Assembly: GCF_019977355.1 (NCBI RefSeq) | Contig: NZ_AP024655.1 | Span: forward strand, 4,862,919 to 4,926,918 | Source: Arthrobacter sp. NicSoilB8 | Lineage (GTDB): Bacteria > Actinomycetota > Actinomycetes > Actinomycetales > Micrococcaceae | Direction of reading: 5' to 3' | DNA: 64,000 nucleotides | Shown: positions 26,336 to 35,959 of the stretch, piece after piece | Layout of the letters: each line of letters starts with the position of its first letter | Position numbering within the stretch: position 1 is the first letter of the stretch | Notes under the pieces: model-generated | What the model saw: the letters and a program-made list of their open reading frames with translations, nothing else | Told to the model about the DNA's origin: nothing | Databases searched by the model: none | Made by a program: the position numbers and the translations under genes

Positions 26336-27832
26336 TCAGCCTAGCGGCGAGTAGTAGGTCAGCGCGCCGCGGCGGACGGTGAATTCCACGCTTCGCACGC
26401 CGGGCATGACCTCGCCGTCGACGGCCAGGACCATGGGCCCGTCCCCCGGTTCCACCGTGATGCGGTCCGTTTCGGTGAGGTGGGTGATCCCGGAGCTGGC
26501 CACGGTGCCGGTGAGCACGGCCCAGAGCAGCCGCAGCCGGGCGAGCGGCTCATCGGCCGTGATCATCCGCAGGTCCAGGACGCCGTCCGCCAGCACGGGA
26601 CGCACCAGCGGCGCGTGGTCACGGGGATAGTAGCGGCCGCGGCCGATGTACAGGATCCACAGCCGGTGCCTGACCCCGTTCACGATCAGGGTGGTGGGGG
26701 TGCCCGCCGCGAAGGTCCGGAACATGGCCACCACGCCGGCCAGCGGTTTGCCCAGTGCCGGCTGGAGCTGTTCCCGCCGGCGGACCAGGTTCGGATAGAG
26801 GCCGATGCTGGCCGTATTGAGCATGCTCAGTTCAAGGTGCTCGGGGCTGTCGGGGAGCCCGCGCTCCACGCTCACGTGGCCGACGTCGGCCACGGCAGCC
26901 TGACCGTGCGAGGCCGCCTGCACGGCCGCCTCCAGGGTGGGCGTCCCGGCGTCGCGGGCGAAGTGGTTGAGCGTTCCGCCGGGGAGCACCAACAGCGGGA
27001 GGGAATGTTCGACGGCGGCTGCCGCGGCGGCGCCGACAGTTCCGTCGCCGCCCCAGACGCCGAGGGCCGCAATGCCCTGCCGTGTCGCGACCCCGGCGAT
27101 TTCGGCGGCGACGTCCTCGTTATGCCCGATTTCCTGTACATACGCCTTGGGGAATATCTTTTGCAGGGCGGCCGCGGTCTCGTCCGCGTAGGACCCGCCG
27201 AGGGTATTGATCGCGATGCAGAGCCCCTGGCCGTCGGGGAGTTCCGCGGCCCGGACTGCGTTGCGGCGGGTCTCCGGGAAAGGCGGCCGGACCGGCCACC
27301 ACTTCCGCGTGACCAGGGCCGCGCCGGCGCCGATCGCCGAGCCGAACAGCACATCCGAGGGCCAGTGTGCGCCCGTGTGGACTCGGGAGTAGGCCACCCC
27401 GGCCGCGACGGGGGCCAGCGCCGCACCCAGCCCGGGACGGACCATGCCGACGCCGAGCGCGAAGGCAACCGCGGAAGCGGAGTGGCCCGACGGCATTGAC
27501 GAACTCGTCGGCTGGGGGTTGACGAAGCGGAAGACCGGAAGGTGTTCGGGCAGGGGGCGGGCCCGGGGCAGGAGGGTCTTGAAAACCAGGTTCGTGACCG
27601 CGGATGCCACGCCTTGGGCGATGAGCCCGTGCAGGGCTGCCCGGCGCGTCTTTCCGGGCACGAGGGCCATCACGCCGGCAATGCCGAACCAAAGCTTGCC
27701 CTTGTTGGCGGCGGCGGACAGCTGGCGGAAGAACTCATCGTGGCCCCCGCCCGGCAGATTGGAGACGGCGCGCACCAGCTTGCGGTCGAATTTCGACAGG
27801 CGGCCCGGGGCCTTCCTCAGCATGGTTCGCAT
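26336..27832 (-). CDS. PAP2 phosphatase - diacylglycerol kinase fusion protein
   Basis: 498-residue two-domain protein. The N-terminal half is a membrane PAP2 phosphatase with all three motifs: 'KTLLPRARP', 'SMPSGHSAS' and 'SRVHTGAHWPSD' (catalytic His). The C-terminal half is a DAGK catalytic domain with 'GVWGGDGTVGAAA' and 'VLPGGTLNHFARD', ending in the YegS/DgkB-type beta-sandwich. The fusion is recurrent in actinobacteria. It may couple dephosphorylation and rephosphorylation of lipid or undecaprenyl-type substrates, but that role is inferred. Active-site residues look intact in both domains. Upstream (27833-27930) are two near-identical 22-base direct repeats 30 bases apart. Confidence 0.92.
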   Translation of the reverse strand: MRTMLRKAPGRLSKFDRKLVRAVSNLPGGGHDEFFRQLSAAANKGKLWFGIAGVMALVPGKTRRAALHGLIAQGVASAVTNLVFKTLLPRARPLPEHLPVFRFVNPQPTSSSMPSGHSASAVAFALGVGMVRPGLGAALAPVAAGVAYSRVHTGAHWPSDVLFGSAIGAGAALVTRKWWPVRPPFPETRRNAVRAAELPDGQGLCIAINTLGGSYADETAAALQKIFPKAYVQEIGHNEDVAAEIAGVATRQGIAALGVWGGDGTVGAAAAAAVEHSLPLLVLPGGTLNHFARDAGTPTLEAAVQAASHGQAAVADVGHVSVERGLPDSPEHLELSMLNTASIGLYPNLVRRREQLQPALGKPLAGVVAMFRTFAAGTPTTLIVNGVRHRLWILYIGRGRYYPRDHAPLVRPVLADGVLDLRMITADEPLARLRLLWAVLTGTVASSGITHLTETDRITVEPGDGPMVLAVDGEVMPGVRSVEFTVRRGALTYYSPLG

Positions 27833-27930
27833 TGCACCACCATACTGCCGGACAGGGCGTGCCGCAGGTGCGGCGCAGGGTGTCCGGCGTGCCGCAGGTC
27901 CGGCGCAAGCGCAGGTGCAGCGCGGCTCCC

Positions 27931-29118
27931 TTACCTCGCGGGAAGGGACTTTGCGGCACCGGCGAGCAGCAGAGCCACCAGAATCGGAATCCCGATCGCC
28001 AGCAGCGCGGTCCTGATCCCCGTCACATCGCCCAGGAAGCCCAGCAGGGGCGGCCCGGCGAGGAACGCGATGTAGCCCAGCGTGGACACGACGGACACCC
28101 GGGCGGCCGCCTTCCTGGGGTCATCCGCCGCGGCCGACATTCCGATCGGGAACGCCAGGGCCGCCCCGACGCCCCAGAGCACGGCGCCGGCCGCGGCCAG
28201 CCAGATGCTACCGGCGAACACGAAGAGGCACAGGCCCGCGGCTGCCGCGGCCATGCTGGCGCGGAGAACGGCCACCCGGCCGTAGACGTCGATCGCGCGG
28301 CCGCCGAAGAAACGCATCGCGGTCATTGCCAGCACAAAGGCGGCGAACAGCAGCGCCCCCGTGGACTGTTCGGCGCCGAGGCCGTCAACCGCGGCCTTGG
28401 CAATCCAGTCGTTGCCGGCGCCCTCGGTCAAGGTGGCGCCCAGGACAACGACGCCAATCAGCAGCGTGCGGCTATCCCGCCAGGCTGACCCGCCCTTGGC
28501 ATGGCCGGTGTCCCCTGCTTCGGGCAGGGCGGCGGCCAGATGGGGCAGGAAGTACCGGGGGGCCACCGCGGTCAGGACGGCGACGACGGCGGCGATGACC
28601 AGCAGGTGTTCCGGGAGTCCGACCCCCAGGGTGGACAGGCCTGCGCCGATCAGGGCTCCGACGAAGGCCCCGCCGCTGAAGGCCGCGTGGAACTGCGGCA
28701 TGATGGTGCGGCCGAGCCGGTGTTCGACGTCGGCGCCTTCGATGTTCTGGGAGACATCCCACAGTCCGACGCCGATTCCGAAGAAGAACAGGGCAATCGC
28801 CGTCCCCGGGACGGAGGCCGCCATCAGGGCCAGCGCCACGCCGACGCCGGCTGTCGCGGCAACGAGTCCGGCGCTGCGCACCGCGTTGGCCGTGCCGATC
28901 CGGCCCACGACGAACCCGGCCGTGGGGAGGGCGATCAGCGAGCCGACCGCCAGACACAGCAGCAGGGTTCCCATCTGGCCCGAGGTGATGTGCAGGATCT
29001 CCGTCACCGCGGGGATGCGGGCGGCCCAGCTGGCGAAGACCAGGCCGTTGATGCCGAAGACGAGGAAGGTGGCCCCGGCGGCGGCCTTCAGCTGGGGGCC
29101 GGTTGCGGTACTGGTCAT
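27931..29118 (-). CDS. MFS transporter
   Basis: 395-residue major facilitator with 12 hydrophobic helices in two halves. It opens with 'FLVFGINGLVFASWAARIPA', and the first loop has 'GRIGTANAVRSAGLVAAT', the equivalent of MFS motif A. It resembles the YbjJ-like group. The frame is open to 29244, but ATG 29118 overlaps the stop of the DeoR-type regulator as ATGA, so it is the probable start and translation is coupled. The neighbouring DeoR-type regulator suggests sugar or sugar-derivative transport; the substrate is unknown. Confidence 0.9.
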   Translation of the reverse strand: MTSTATGPQLKAAAGATFLVFGINGLVFASWAARIPAVTEILHITSGQMGTLLLCLAVGSLIALPTAGFVVGRIGTANAVRSAGLVAATAGVGVALALMAASVPGTAIALFFFGIGVGLWDVSQNIEGADVEHRLGRTIMPQFHAAFSGGAFVGALIGAGLSTLGVGLPEHLLVIAAVVAVLTAVAPRYFLPHLAAALPEAGDTGHAKGGSAWRDSRTLLIGVVVLGATLTEGAGNDWIAKAAVDGLGAEQSTGALLFAAFVLAMTAMRFFGGRAIDVYGRVAVLRASMAAAAAGLCLFVFAGSIWLAAAGAVLWGVGAALAFPIGMSAAADDPRKAAARVSVVSTLGYIAFLAGPPLLGFLGDVTGIRTALLAIGIPILVALLLAGAAKSLPAR

Positions 29119-29894
29119 ACGATCACTGCTTCCACCGAGTGTTGGGCGAGTTGGGCAAGTTCTTCCGTACTGAGCTGCCGGTCCGTCACGATGGCATCCA
29201 CGGCGTCCAAGGATGCCACGAGGGCGACGGCACTGGCATTCCATTTGGACCCGGCACAGGCGACGATCACCCTGGCCGCGGATTCGAGGCCGGCGCGCTT
29301 CACGGCGGCGTCGTCGAGATCGTGGGCCAGGAGTCCGTCTTTGAGGTTTACGGCGCAGGGCGTGACCACCGCGGCGTCGAAACGCAGCGAGCGGATATTG
29401 GCTTCCGTCATCGGCCCGCGAAAGGACAGTTCACCCGGGACGAGGCTGCCGCCGGGCATCAGGACGTCGGGGCGGCGCCCCGCCGTCGGGTCATCCGGGG
29501 ACAGTGCGGTGACGGCACGCAGCGACATTGGCATGATGGTCATCTCACGCTGGCGCAGCTGGCGGGCGATCTCCGTGGCCGTCGTGCCGCTGTCCAGCCA
29601 GACATGTCCCCTGTCCTGGAGCAGGGCCGCGACACCCGCGGCGATGCGTACCTTGGCGGCGTGGTCCTCCAGCTCGCGTTGCCCGTATTCCGGGTTCTCG
29701 CCGCTGAATACCAAGCTTCTGGCTCCGCCGTGTACCCTCCGGAGCACGCCGTGGAGCGCCAGGACGTCGAGGTCGCGCCGGATCGTGGCCCCCGATGCGC
29801 CGCAGGCGGTCATCAGTTCGTCCACCGTCACATGCTCCCGGCTGCGCAGCAGTTCGCCGATCAGGCGGTGCCGCTCGTCAGTGCTCATGCTCAA
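29115..29894 (-). CDS. DeoR/GlpR-family transcriptional regulator
   Basis: 259-residue regulator. An N-terminal DeoR helix-turn-helix is seen in 'RHRLIGELLRSREHVTVDEL' and 'SGATIRRDLDVLALHGVLRR', and a DeoRC sugar-phosphate-binding domain carries 'VWLDSGTTATEIARQL'. It is co-transcribed with and overlaps the MFS gene, so it probably controls that transporter in response to a phosphorylated sugar. A small inverted repeat at 29908-29923 lies just upstream and is a candidate autoregulatory operator. Confidence 0.91.
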   Translation of the reverse strand: MSMSTDERHRLIGELLRSREHVTVDELMTACGASGATIRRDLDVLALHGVLRRVHGGARSLVFSGENPEYGQRELEDHAAKVRIAAGVAALLQDRGHVWLDSGTTATEIARQLRQREMTIMPMSLRAVTALSPDDPTAGRRPDVLMPGGSLVPGELSFRGPMTEANIRSLRFDAAVVTPCAVNLKDGLLAHDLDDAAVKRAGLESAARVIVACAGSKWNASAVALVASLDAVDAIVTDRQLSTEELAQLAQHSVEAVIV

Positions 29895-29907
29895 ACGCTA
29901 ACACTTT

Positions 29908-29923
29908 GTGATCATTTAATCAC
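29908..29923. promoter_or_regulatory. Candidate operator of the DeoR-type regulator
   Basis: GTGAT-N6-ATCAC, a perfect five-base dyad in an AT-rich patch 14 bases upstream of the regulator start. The position fits an autoregulatory site. The match to a known DeoR operator was not tested. Confidence 0.4.
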
Positions 29924-29950
29924 CAATTGCGCAGCCACAGCGTGGCCGGA

Positions 29951-30021
29951 ACAGCAACGCGGGGTCAGATACGGCCCGTAACCTCCCCCGGAATGGACCG
30001 TATCTGACCCCGCGTTGCTGT
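29951..30021. repeat. Intergenic inverted repeat with 24-bp perfect arms
   Basis: Arms 29951-29974 and 29998-30021 are exact reverse complements (left begins ACAGCAACGCGGGGTCAGAT) around 23 bases. It sits between the ABC-F stop (30041) and the DeoR-type gene. It could terminate ABC-F transcription, but has no T run; a mobile or REP-like palindrome is the alternative. Confidence 0.82.
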
Positions 30022-30040
30022 GTGGACTCCGTGCTGCGGC

Positions 30041-31723
30041 CTAGCGGGCGCGTTCGACGCGCTTTTCGTCCCAGACCGGTTCGGCCGATTCGTAGACCTT
30101 GCCGTCGGAACCGAAGACCAGGAAGCGGTCGAAGGTGCGGGCGAACCAGCGGTCGTGGGTGACCGCCAGGACGGTGCCCTCGAAGTGGTCGATCGCCCGT
30201 TCCAGCGCCTCGGCCGAGTGCAGGTCCAGGTTGTCCGTGGGCTCGTCGAGCAGCAGCAGGGTGGCCCCGGAGAGCTGGAGGAGCAGGATCTGGAAGCGTG
30301 CCTGCTGGCCGCCGGAGAGGGATTCGTACTTCTGCTCGGACTGCCCGGCGAGGCCGTAGCCGTCCAGGGCGCCGGCGGCGGCTTCGCGGCCCAGCCCGGA
30401 GCGGTGCTCGTCGCCCCGGTGCAGGATCTCCAGCAGGGTCTTGCCCAGCAGGTCGGGCCGGACGTGGGTCTGGGCGAAGAAGCCGGGCCGGATCCGGGCG
30501 CCGAGTTTCACGGTGCCCTCGTGCGGGACCTCCGCGATCTCGACGTCGGAGACCGGCAGGTGTTCCCGCTCCGGATCGGTGCCGCCGGTGGCGAGCAGGC
30601 GCAGGAAGTGGCTCTTGCCCGAACCGTTGGATCCGAGGACGCCCACCCGGTCGCCAAACCAGATCTCGGTGGAGAACGGCTTCATGAGGCCCGTTAGTTC
30701 CAGCTTTTCGGCCACGATGGCGCGCTTGGCGGTGCGTCCGCCCTTCAGCCGCATCTTTACGTTCTGCTCGATGGGCAGGGCCTCGGGCGGGCCGGCCTCG
30801 AGGAACTTCGCGAGCCGGGTCTGGGCGGCGTGGTACCGGTTGGCCATGTCGGAGCGGAAAGCGGCCTTGTTCTTGTACATGTTGACGAGTTCCTTGAGCT
30901 TCACGTGCTCCTCGTCCCAGCGCTTGCGCAGCTCCTCGAAGCGCGCGTTCCGATCCGCGCGGGCGTCAACGTAGGAGCCGAACCCGCCGCCGTGGACCCA
31001 GGCGCCGGCTCCGTTGATGCCGGGTTCCAGCGTGACGATGCGGCCCGCGGCGTTGTTGAGTAGTTCGCGGTCGTGGCTGATGAAGAACACGGTCTTTTTC
31101 GACTCGTTGAGCTTGGCCTCGAGCCAGCGCTTGCCCGGGACGTCAAGGTAGTTGTCCGGCTCGTCAAGGAGCAGCAGTTCATCGGGTCCGGCGAAGAGGG
31201 CCTCGAGGACCAGCCGTTTCTGCTCGCCGCCGGAGAGGCTCGACGCCGGGCGGTGCTGGGCGCGGTCGAACGGCAGGCCAAGGGCCGCCATGCAGACCTC
31301 ATCCCAGACGGTCTCGACGTCATAGCCGCCCGCGTCGCCCCAGTCCACGATCGCCTGGGCGTAGTCCATCTGGGTGGGCTCGTCGTCGTGCTCCATCATG
31401 GCGAGCTCCGCCTCGTCCACGGCACGCGCGGCGGCGGCCAGGGCCGGCGGGGCCGCGGAAACCAGGAGGTCGCGGACCGTGGAGTCGTCCCGGACCTGGC
31501 CCACGAACTGGCGCATGATCCCCATGTTGCCGGAGCGGCCGATCACGCCTTCATCGGGAACGAGATCGCCGGAAATGATCCGGAACAGTGTGGTCTTGCC
31601 GGTTCCGTTCGGCCCGATCAGCGCCGTCTTGGTGCCGTCCGGGACCTTGAATGTCACCCCGTTGAGCAGCTGGGTGCCGTCGGAGAGGAAGTAGTCGATG
31701 CCGGAAACGTCAATATGAGCCAC
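30041..31723 (-). CDS. ABC-F family ATPase
   Basis: 560-residue soluble protein with two ABC domains and no membrane helix, as in ABC-F translation or antibiotic-protection factors. Domain 1 has 'LIGPNGTGKTTLFRIISG', 'SSLSGGEQKRLVLEALF' and 'LLLLDEPDNYLD'. Domain 2 has 'VLGSNGSGKSHFLRLLATGG', 'ESLSGGQQARFQIL' and 'LLLLDEPTDNLD'. The second Walker A ends Lys-Ser-His rather than Lys-Ser-Thr. The charged linker (about 255-325) corresponds to the P-site tRNA interaction motif region. Specific role (translation factor versus resistance) cannot be read from sequence. Monocistronic as far as can be seen. Confidence 0.92.
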   Translation of the reverse strand: MAHIDVSGIDYFLSDGTQLLNGVTFKVPDGTKTALIGPNGTGKTTLFRIISGDLVPDEGVIGRSGNMGIMRQFVGQVRDDSTVRDLLVSAAPPALAAAARAVDEAELAMMEHDDEPTQMDYAQAIVDWGDAGGYDVETVWDEVCMAALGLPFDRAQHRPASSLSGGEQKRLVLEALFAGPDELLLLDEPDNYLDVPGKRWLEAKLNESKKTVFFISHDRELLNNAAGRIVTLEPGINGAGAWVHGGGFGSYVDARADRNARFEELRKRWDEEHVKLKELVNMYKNKAAFRSDMANRYHAAQTRLAKFLEAGPPEALPIEQNVKMRLKGGRTAKRAIVAEKLELTGLMKPFSTEIWFGDRVGVLGSNGSGKSHFLRLLATGGTDPEREHLPVSDVEIAEVPHEGTVKLGARIRPGFFAQTHVRPDLLGKTLLEILHRGDEHRSGLGREAAAGALDGYGLAGQSEQKYESLSGGQQARFQILLLQLSGATLLLLDEPTDNLDLHSAEALERAIDHFEGTVLAVTHDRWFARTFDRFLVFGSDGKVYESAEPVWDEKRVERAR

Positions 31724-31792
31724 GCGTTCAATCTTCCCACGGTCTTCCGGCAGCCTCCCCGCGGTCCGGCGGCGCCGACTTTTCGGGATCGC

Positions 31793-33826
31793 TCAGCTGG
31801 CCCGGGTGAGGAACTCCTTGAGCAGCGGTCCGGACGTGGTGGCCCCGAGGCCGCCGTCCTCGACGAACACGGCGACGGCCAGGTCACCGTGCACGGCCAC
31901 GATCCATGCGTGGGTCTTGGGCGGGTTGTCGTTGCCGAACTCGGCCGTTCCGGTCTTCGCGCCGACGGGCTCGCCCGGGACGGACGCCAGGAACCCGGCG
32001 TGGCCGCTGGTCACGACGGCGCGCATCATGTCGGCCAGGGACGCGGCTTCCGCCGCCGTGACCGGCGTTTCGGCGGTCGCGGCCGGGGCGGGGGCCGACG
32101 GAGCCGGGGTGTCGGTCGTCGCGGCACCGGACGGCGAAGTCGCCGGCGACGTGCCGGCTGTTCCGGTGCCGGCCGGGGCGGTGCTCTCGCCGCCCGGGGA
32201 AGTGACGCCCTCGTTCGGATTCAACACCAGCTGGGCCGCCACCGGGGCTCCCTTGGCCACGGAGCCGGCCATGATGGCGGCGGCCAGCGGGGACAGGAGC
32301 ACCTTGCCCTGGCCGATCATTGAAGCGGCATGTTCGGTGCCTTCGGCGGCTCCGGGCACGGAACCGAGGAATGCGGCGGCCCCCAGCGCGGGCGCTTCGA
32401 CGGCCACGCCCAGCGACGTCGCGGCCGATTCGAGCTGCGCCTGGCTGACGGTGCCGCGGGCGTTGATGAAGGCGGTGTTGCAGGAGTGGGCAAAGGCGTC
32501 GCGCAGCGTCACGGAGCCCAGGGAGGACGCGGGGTAGCCTTCGGCGTTTTTGAAGGTGCGGCCGTCCACGGTGAGCGTGGGCGGGCAGTCCACCTTGGAA
32601 TCGGGGGTCATTCCGTTGCGGAACATGGCCAGGGAGTCGACCATTTTGAAGATCGAACCGGGGGCGTACTGGCCCAGCATCGCGGTGTCGTAGCCGTTGC
32701 TGCCCGGGCCTGACGCGGCCGCCAGGACAGCACCGCTGGAGGGTCGGAGCGCCACGATGGCCGACGCCGGACCGACCTTGCCGAGGACATCCTCCGCGAG
32801 CTCCTGCAGCTTCGGGTCCAGGGTGGTCTTCAGCGGGGTTCCCACTTTTATCTCAGTCTGGAACTGCTGGCGGCGCCCCCCGTTGGGCAAAGTCTGCTTT
32901 TCTTCGGCCGTGAGGCCTCCCTTTTCGGCGAAGACCTGGATGCCGTCGCTGCCGCGCAACTGCGCGTCGTATTGCTGTTGCAGGCCGCCGGTGCCGGTAG
33001 TGTCCCCGGCCTTGAGCTCCCCGTTCGATTTTTCAATCTGTTCGGCATTCGCCTCGGCTGCGGTGCCCAGCAGGGCGCGGGCGAAGGTGCGGGTCGGTGC
33101 CAGCGGGAGAGAGTCCCGGACGGCGCGGGCGCCGGGGATCTCGCCGATCTGCGCGTCAGTGATGGTCCGTCCATCCTCACGCAGGGTGATGGCGGCAACG
33201 AAAGCCTCGGGGCCTGATGCCTGAACCTGTTGGGCGTAGGCCGCGGGGTCAACTCCCACCAGCTGGGCCAGCTTGGTGGCGGAGTCGGCGGGGTCCGCGC
33301 CGCCGAGTGCGGGCTTGTCGATGCCAACGTTCACCACCGGCCGGTACGTGACCAGCGGGACGCCCCCGGCTCCCAGGATGTCGGCCCGCGCCGGCGTATG
33401 GGTCGCCGTGTAGACGATCTCGCCTTCGGCCAACTCGGGGACCAGGGTGGCCGGGTTCCATACTGTCAGCCACTTGTCGCCGGACTTCTTGAACTCGGCG
33501 AAGGTGGTGTACTTCCACTCCCCGGAGCCGATCTTCCAGCTGTAGTTCAGCGGCACTGTGGCCTTATCGGACTCCAGGGTCAGTTGGCCGCTTTCCACCG
33601 CAGGCTTGACCGGGTCCATCCCCTTGAAGATTTCCTTCAACCGATCGTTGGCGGCGCCCGATTCCTTCCCCTCAAAGGCGACGGAGCCGACGTCGAGCGC
33701 GGACACCGCGGAGGCAAGCTGCTTGGCAGCGCTTTCGGCGCCGGCGCGGCCGTCGTCGCAGGCCACCAGCGAGGCGCCAAGAACAAGACCCACTAGGGCC
33801 AGTGCAAGTTTTGATGAGTTCCCCAT
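31793..33826 (-). CDS. Lipoprotein penicillin-binding protein (transpeptidase)
   Basis: 677-residue cell-wall transpeptidase. A lipoprotein signal ('LVGLVLGASLVAC') anchors it outside the membrane. An NTF2-like MecA_N domain spans about 30-150, a PBP dimerisation domain follows, and the transpeptidase domain has S-x-x-K in 'APGSIFKMVD', S-x-N in 'FAHSCNTAF' and K-T-G in 'VGAKTGTAEFG'. All catalytic residues are present. A Pro/Thr/Ala-rich insertion of about 60 residues ('SPSGAATTDTPAPSAPAPA') lies before the KTG motif. Architecture matches the mycobacterial PBP-lipo type. Not clustered with other wall genes here. Confidence 0.91.
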   Translation of the reverse strand: MGNSSKLALALVGLVLGASLVACDDGRAGAESAAKQLASAVSALDVGSVAFEGKESGAANDRLKEIFKGMDPVKPAVESGQLTLESDKATVPLNYSWKIGSGEWKYTTFAEFKKSGDKWLTVWNPATLVPELAEGEIVYTATHTPARADILGAGGVPLVTYRPVVNVGIDKPALGGADPADSATKLAQLVGVDPAAYAQQVQASGPEAFVAAITLREDGRTITDAQIGEIPGARAVRDSLPLAPTRTFARALLGTAAEANAEQIEKSNGELKAGDTTGTGGLQQQYDAQLRGSDGIQVFAEKGGLTAEEKQTLPNGGRRQQFQTEIKVGTPLKTTLDPKLQELAEDVLGKVGPASAIVALRPSSGAVLAAASGPGSNGYDTAMLGQYAPGSIFKMVDSLAMFRNGMTPDSKVDCPPTLTVDGRTFKNAEGYPASSLGSVTLRDAFAHSCNTAFINARGTVSQAQLESAATSLGVAVEAPALGAAAFLGSVPGAAEGTEHAASMIGQGKVLLSPLAAAIMAGSVAKGAPVAAQLVLNPNEGVTSPGGESTAPAGTGTAGTSPATSPSGAATTDTPAPSAPAPAATAETPVTAAEAASLADMMRAVVTSGHAGFLASVPGEPVGAKTGTAEFGNDNPPKTHAWIVAVHGDLAVAVFVEDGGLGATTSGPLLKEFLTRAS

Positions 33827-33938
33827 GGCGCCATTATGCCCCGGGCCCCCGACAACTCCGTTGTCACATCACGCCGTCACAGTGGTCAGGGACGGACCGC
33901 CGTCATAGAGGCCAGGACCAGAAGGCGGTCACGCCGGG

Positions 33939-34595
33939 CTACGGCCGCCGGATGATTCTGCGTTGCGCGGCCACGGCGATTGCGGCGGTGCGGTTGTCCA
34001 CGCCGAGCTTGCCGTAGATGTGCACCAGGTGGGTCTTGACCGTGGCCTCGGAAATGAACAGCTGCTTCGCGATCGCCCGGTTTCCCATCCCGGTGGCCAG
34101 CAGTTCGAGCAACTGGATCTCGCGGGCGGACAGTGCCGGCTCCGGATTCCGGATCCGGCCCATCAGCCGGGCAGCGACCTCGGGTGCCAGCGCCGTCCCG
34201 CCGGCGGCGGCGGCGAGCACCGCCTGGCGGATCTGTTCGGGCGGGGCGTCCTTGAGCATGTAGCCGCTGGCTCCGGCCTCGACGGCAGCGAGGATGTCGG
34301 CGTCGGAGTCATAGGTGGTGAGAATGAGCACCGGGGGAGCCGGCTGGCCGGCCTCTCCCGCCTTGATGCGGCCGGTGGCGGTAACTCCATCCATGCCGGC
34401 ACCCATCTGCAGGTCCATGAGCACCACATCCGCTGGCTCGCCCAGGGTATGGAGCTTGGCCAGTCCGGCCAGGGCGGCGCCGCCGTCGGCTGCCTCGGCC
34501 ACCACGGTGATGCCCTGCAGGTCACCGAGCATCGCCCGCAGCCCGGCCCGGACCACCGGGTGGTCATCCACCAGGAAGACTCTGATATTTTTCAT
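33939..34595 (-). CDS. NarL/LuxR-family response regulator
   Basis: 218-residue response regulator. The receiver begins 'IRVFLVDDHPVVRAGLRAML', with the phosphorylatable Asp in 'VVLMDLQMGAGMDG' and Lys in 'GYMLKDAPPEQ'. The LuxR helix-turn-helix is 'LSAREIQLLELLATGMGNRA' then '[18 protein letters not shown]'. It overlaps the preceding kinase gene by four bases. The divergent ABC exporter genes at 36148 and 37347 are the likely targets. Confidence 0.92.
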   Translation of the reverse strand: MKNIRVFLVDDHPVVRAGLRAMLGDLQGITVVAEAADGGAALAGLAKLHTLGEPADVVLMDLQMGAGMDGVTATGRIKAGEAGQPAPPVLILTTYDSDADILAAVEAGASGYMLKDAPPEQIRQAVLAAAAGGTALAPEVAARLMGRIRNPEPALSAREIQLLELLATGMGNRAIAKQLFISEATVKTHLVHIYGKLGVDNRTAAIAVAAQRRIIRRP

Positions 34596-35959
34596 GGCCG
34601 GCCCCCGCCCGCCTGCGCTGACGCGGCGGGGAAGCCTGGCGCTTCGCCCAGCGGCAGCCGGATGGCCACCACGGTGCCCTCGCCCGGGGCGGATTCGACA
34701 TCCAGCTGGCCGTGCAGCGCGGCCACGCGTTCGCGCAGCGATGTCAGGCCATAGCCGGAACCGTCCGGGCGGCCAGTTGCGGCCGCCGGGTCGAATCCGA
34801 TGCCGTCGTCGAAGATGTCCATGGCCACTTCCGGACCGAGGAAGGACAGGGTGACGACGGCGCTGCTCGCCTGCGCGTGAACCCGGACGTTGGCCAGGCT
34901 CGCCTGCGCGGCCCGCAGCAGGGCAGTCTGGTGAGCACCGGGGAGTTCCGCCGGCGGGCCTTCGACGTCGAGGCGGCAGCGCAGTCCGGCACCGCGCGCG
35001 GCAGCTTCAGCCTCGGTCGTTTCGCACAGGCGGTGGAGGCTGGCCACGAGGGAGCCGTCCTCGAGGTCAGGGGACTGGAGGGCCCGGACGAAGTTGCGGG
35101 CCTCGGCAAGGTTGGCCGCGGCCGTGTCCCGGACGATGCGGAGCCTTTCCCGTGCCACGGCGGGATCGCCGTCGTCCAGGGCTTTCTCGGCCGCGCGGCC
35201 CATCAGCACAATGCTGGACAGGCCTTGGGCGAGGGTGTCGTGGATTTCGCGGGCCAGCCGGGTGCGCTCGGCCAGGGTGCCGGCGTCGTGCTGGGTCCTG
35301 GCGAGTTCGGCACGGGTGCGGCGGAGTTCCTCGGCCGCCAGCCGCTGGTTCTCCGCCTCTAGGAACAGCGCCCGATAAGCCAGCCCGGTGACCACGGCGA
35401 AGGCCGCGCCAAACGCGGGACCGAGCACCATGGGCAGCTGCAGCGCCACGCTGGCCGGCTCCGCAGTGGCCTGCCCCGACGGTGCAACACCGCCGTTGTG
35501 GAACCAAAGGGCCACGATGACCAGCAGGGTGCTCAGGGCGATCGCCGGCAGAGCAACTCGGCGCCGAAGCACGTGCAGCTGCAGGAAGAACAGCGGGAAG
35601 GCCAGCCAGACGAAGTCGGCGCTGGCCCAGATCAGCAGCAGCCAGAGAAGGCTGACGCCGCCCAGCCACCAGCCCGAGTAGGGCCGCGGATCGAACCGGG
35701 CCGGGCGGGCGGCATGCCGCTTCTCCAGGACGGTGCCCAGGAGGTAGACGGCGGCGAGCAGCAGCGCCAGCAAAAGGGTGATCCAGCCTGTGCCGTGGAT
35801 TCCGCCGGTGAGGAGCCGGACGAGGGCCACCAGGAGCAGCACCGCGAAGCCGACGTGAAGACTCACCCGCAGGACGCGCAGGATGCCGGCCGCCCCGGTG
35901 GGCTCCGTGCCGGCCTGCGGCGTGCCGTTGTGGACCGTGTTCACGGCGTCGCCCTCCAT
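34592..35959 (-). CDS. HisKA_3-type sensor histidine kinase
   Basis: 455-residue sensor kinase with about six N-terminal helices (residues 30-215), a coiled-coil stretch rich in Glu/Arg ('EAENQRLAAEELRRTRAELA'), the HisKA_3 motif 'RTRLAREIHDTLAQGLSSIV' with the phospho-acceptor His, and a HATPase_c G box 'IFDDGIGFDPAAATG'. It is coupled to the response regulator by a four-base overlap. The 188 bases to the divergent ABC permease presumably hold both promoters. Confidence 0.92.
   Translation of the reverse strand: MEGDAVNTVHNGTPQAGTEPTGAAGILRVLRVSLHVGFAVLLLVALVRLLTGGIHGTGWITLLLALLLAAVYLLGTVLEKRHAARPARFDPRPYSGWWLGGVSLLWLLLIWASADFVWLAFPLFFLQLHVLRRRVALPAIALSTLLVIVALWFHNGGVAPSGQATAEPASVALQLPMVLGPAFGAAFAVVTGLAYRALFLEAENQRLAAEELRRTRAELARTQHDAGTLAERTRLAREIHDTLAQGLSSIVLMGRAAEKALDDGDPAVARERLRIVRDTAAANLAEARNFVRALQSPDLEDGSLVASLHRLCETTEAEAAARGAGLRCRLDVEGPPAELPGAHQTALLRAAQASLANVRVHAQASSAVVTLSFLGPEVAMDIFDDGIGFDPAAATGRPDGSGYGLTSLRERVAALHGQLDVESAPGEGTVVAIRLPLGEAPGFPAASAQAGGGRP

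Noticed and set aside
27856..27908. Two near-identical 22-base direct repeats upstream of the PAP2/DAGK gene
   Set aside because: Only two GC-rich copies, no other signal; could be chance slippage.
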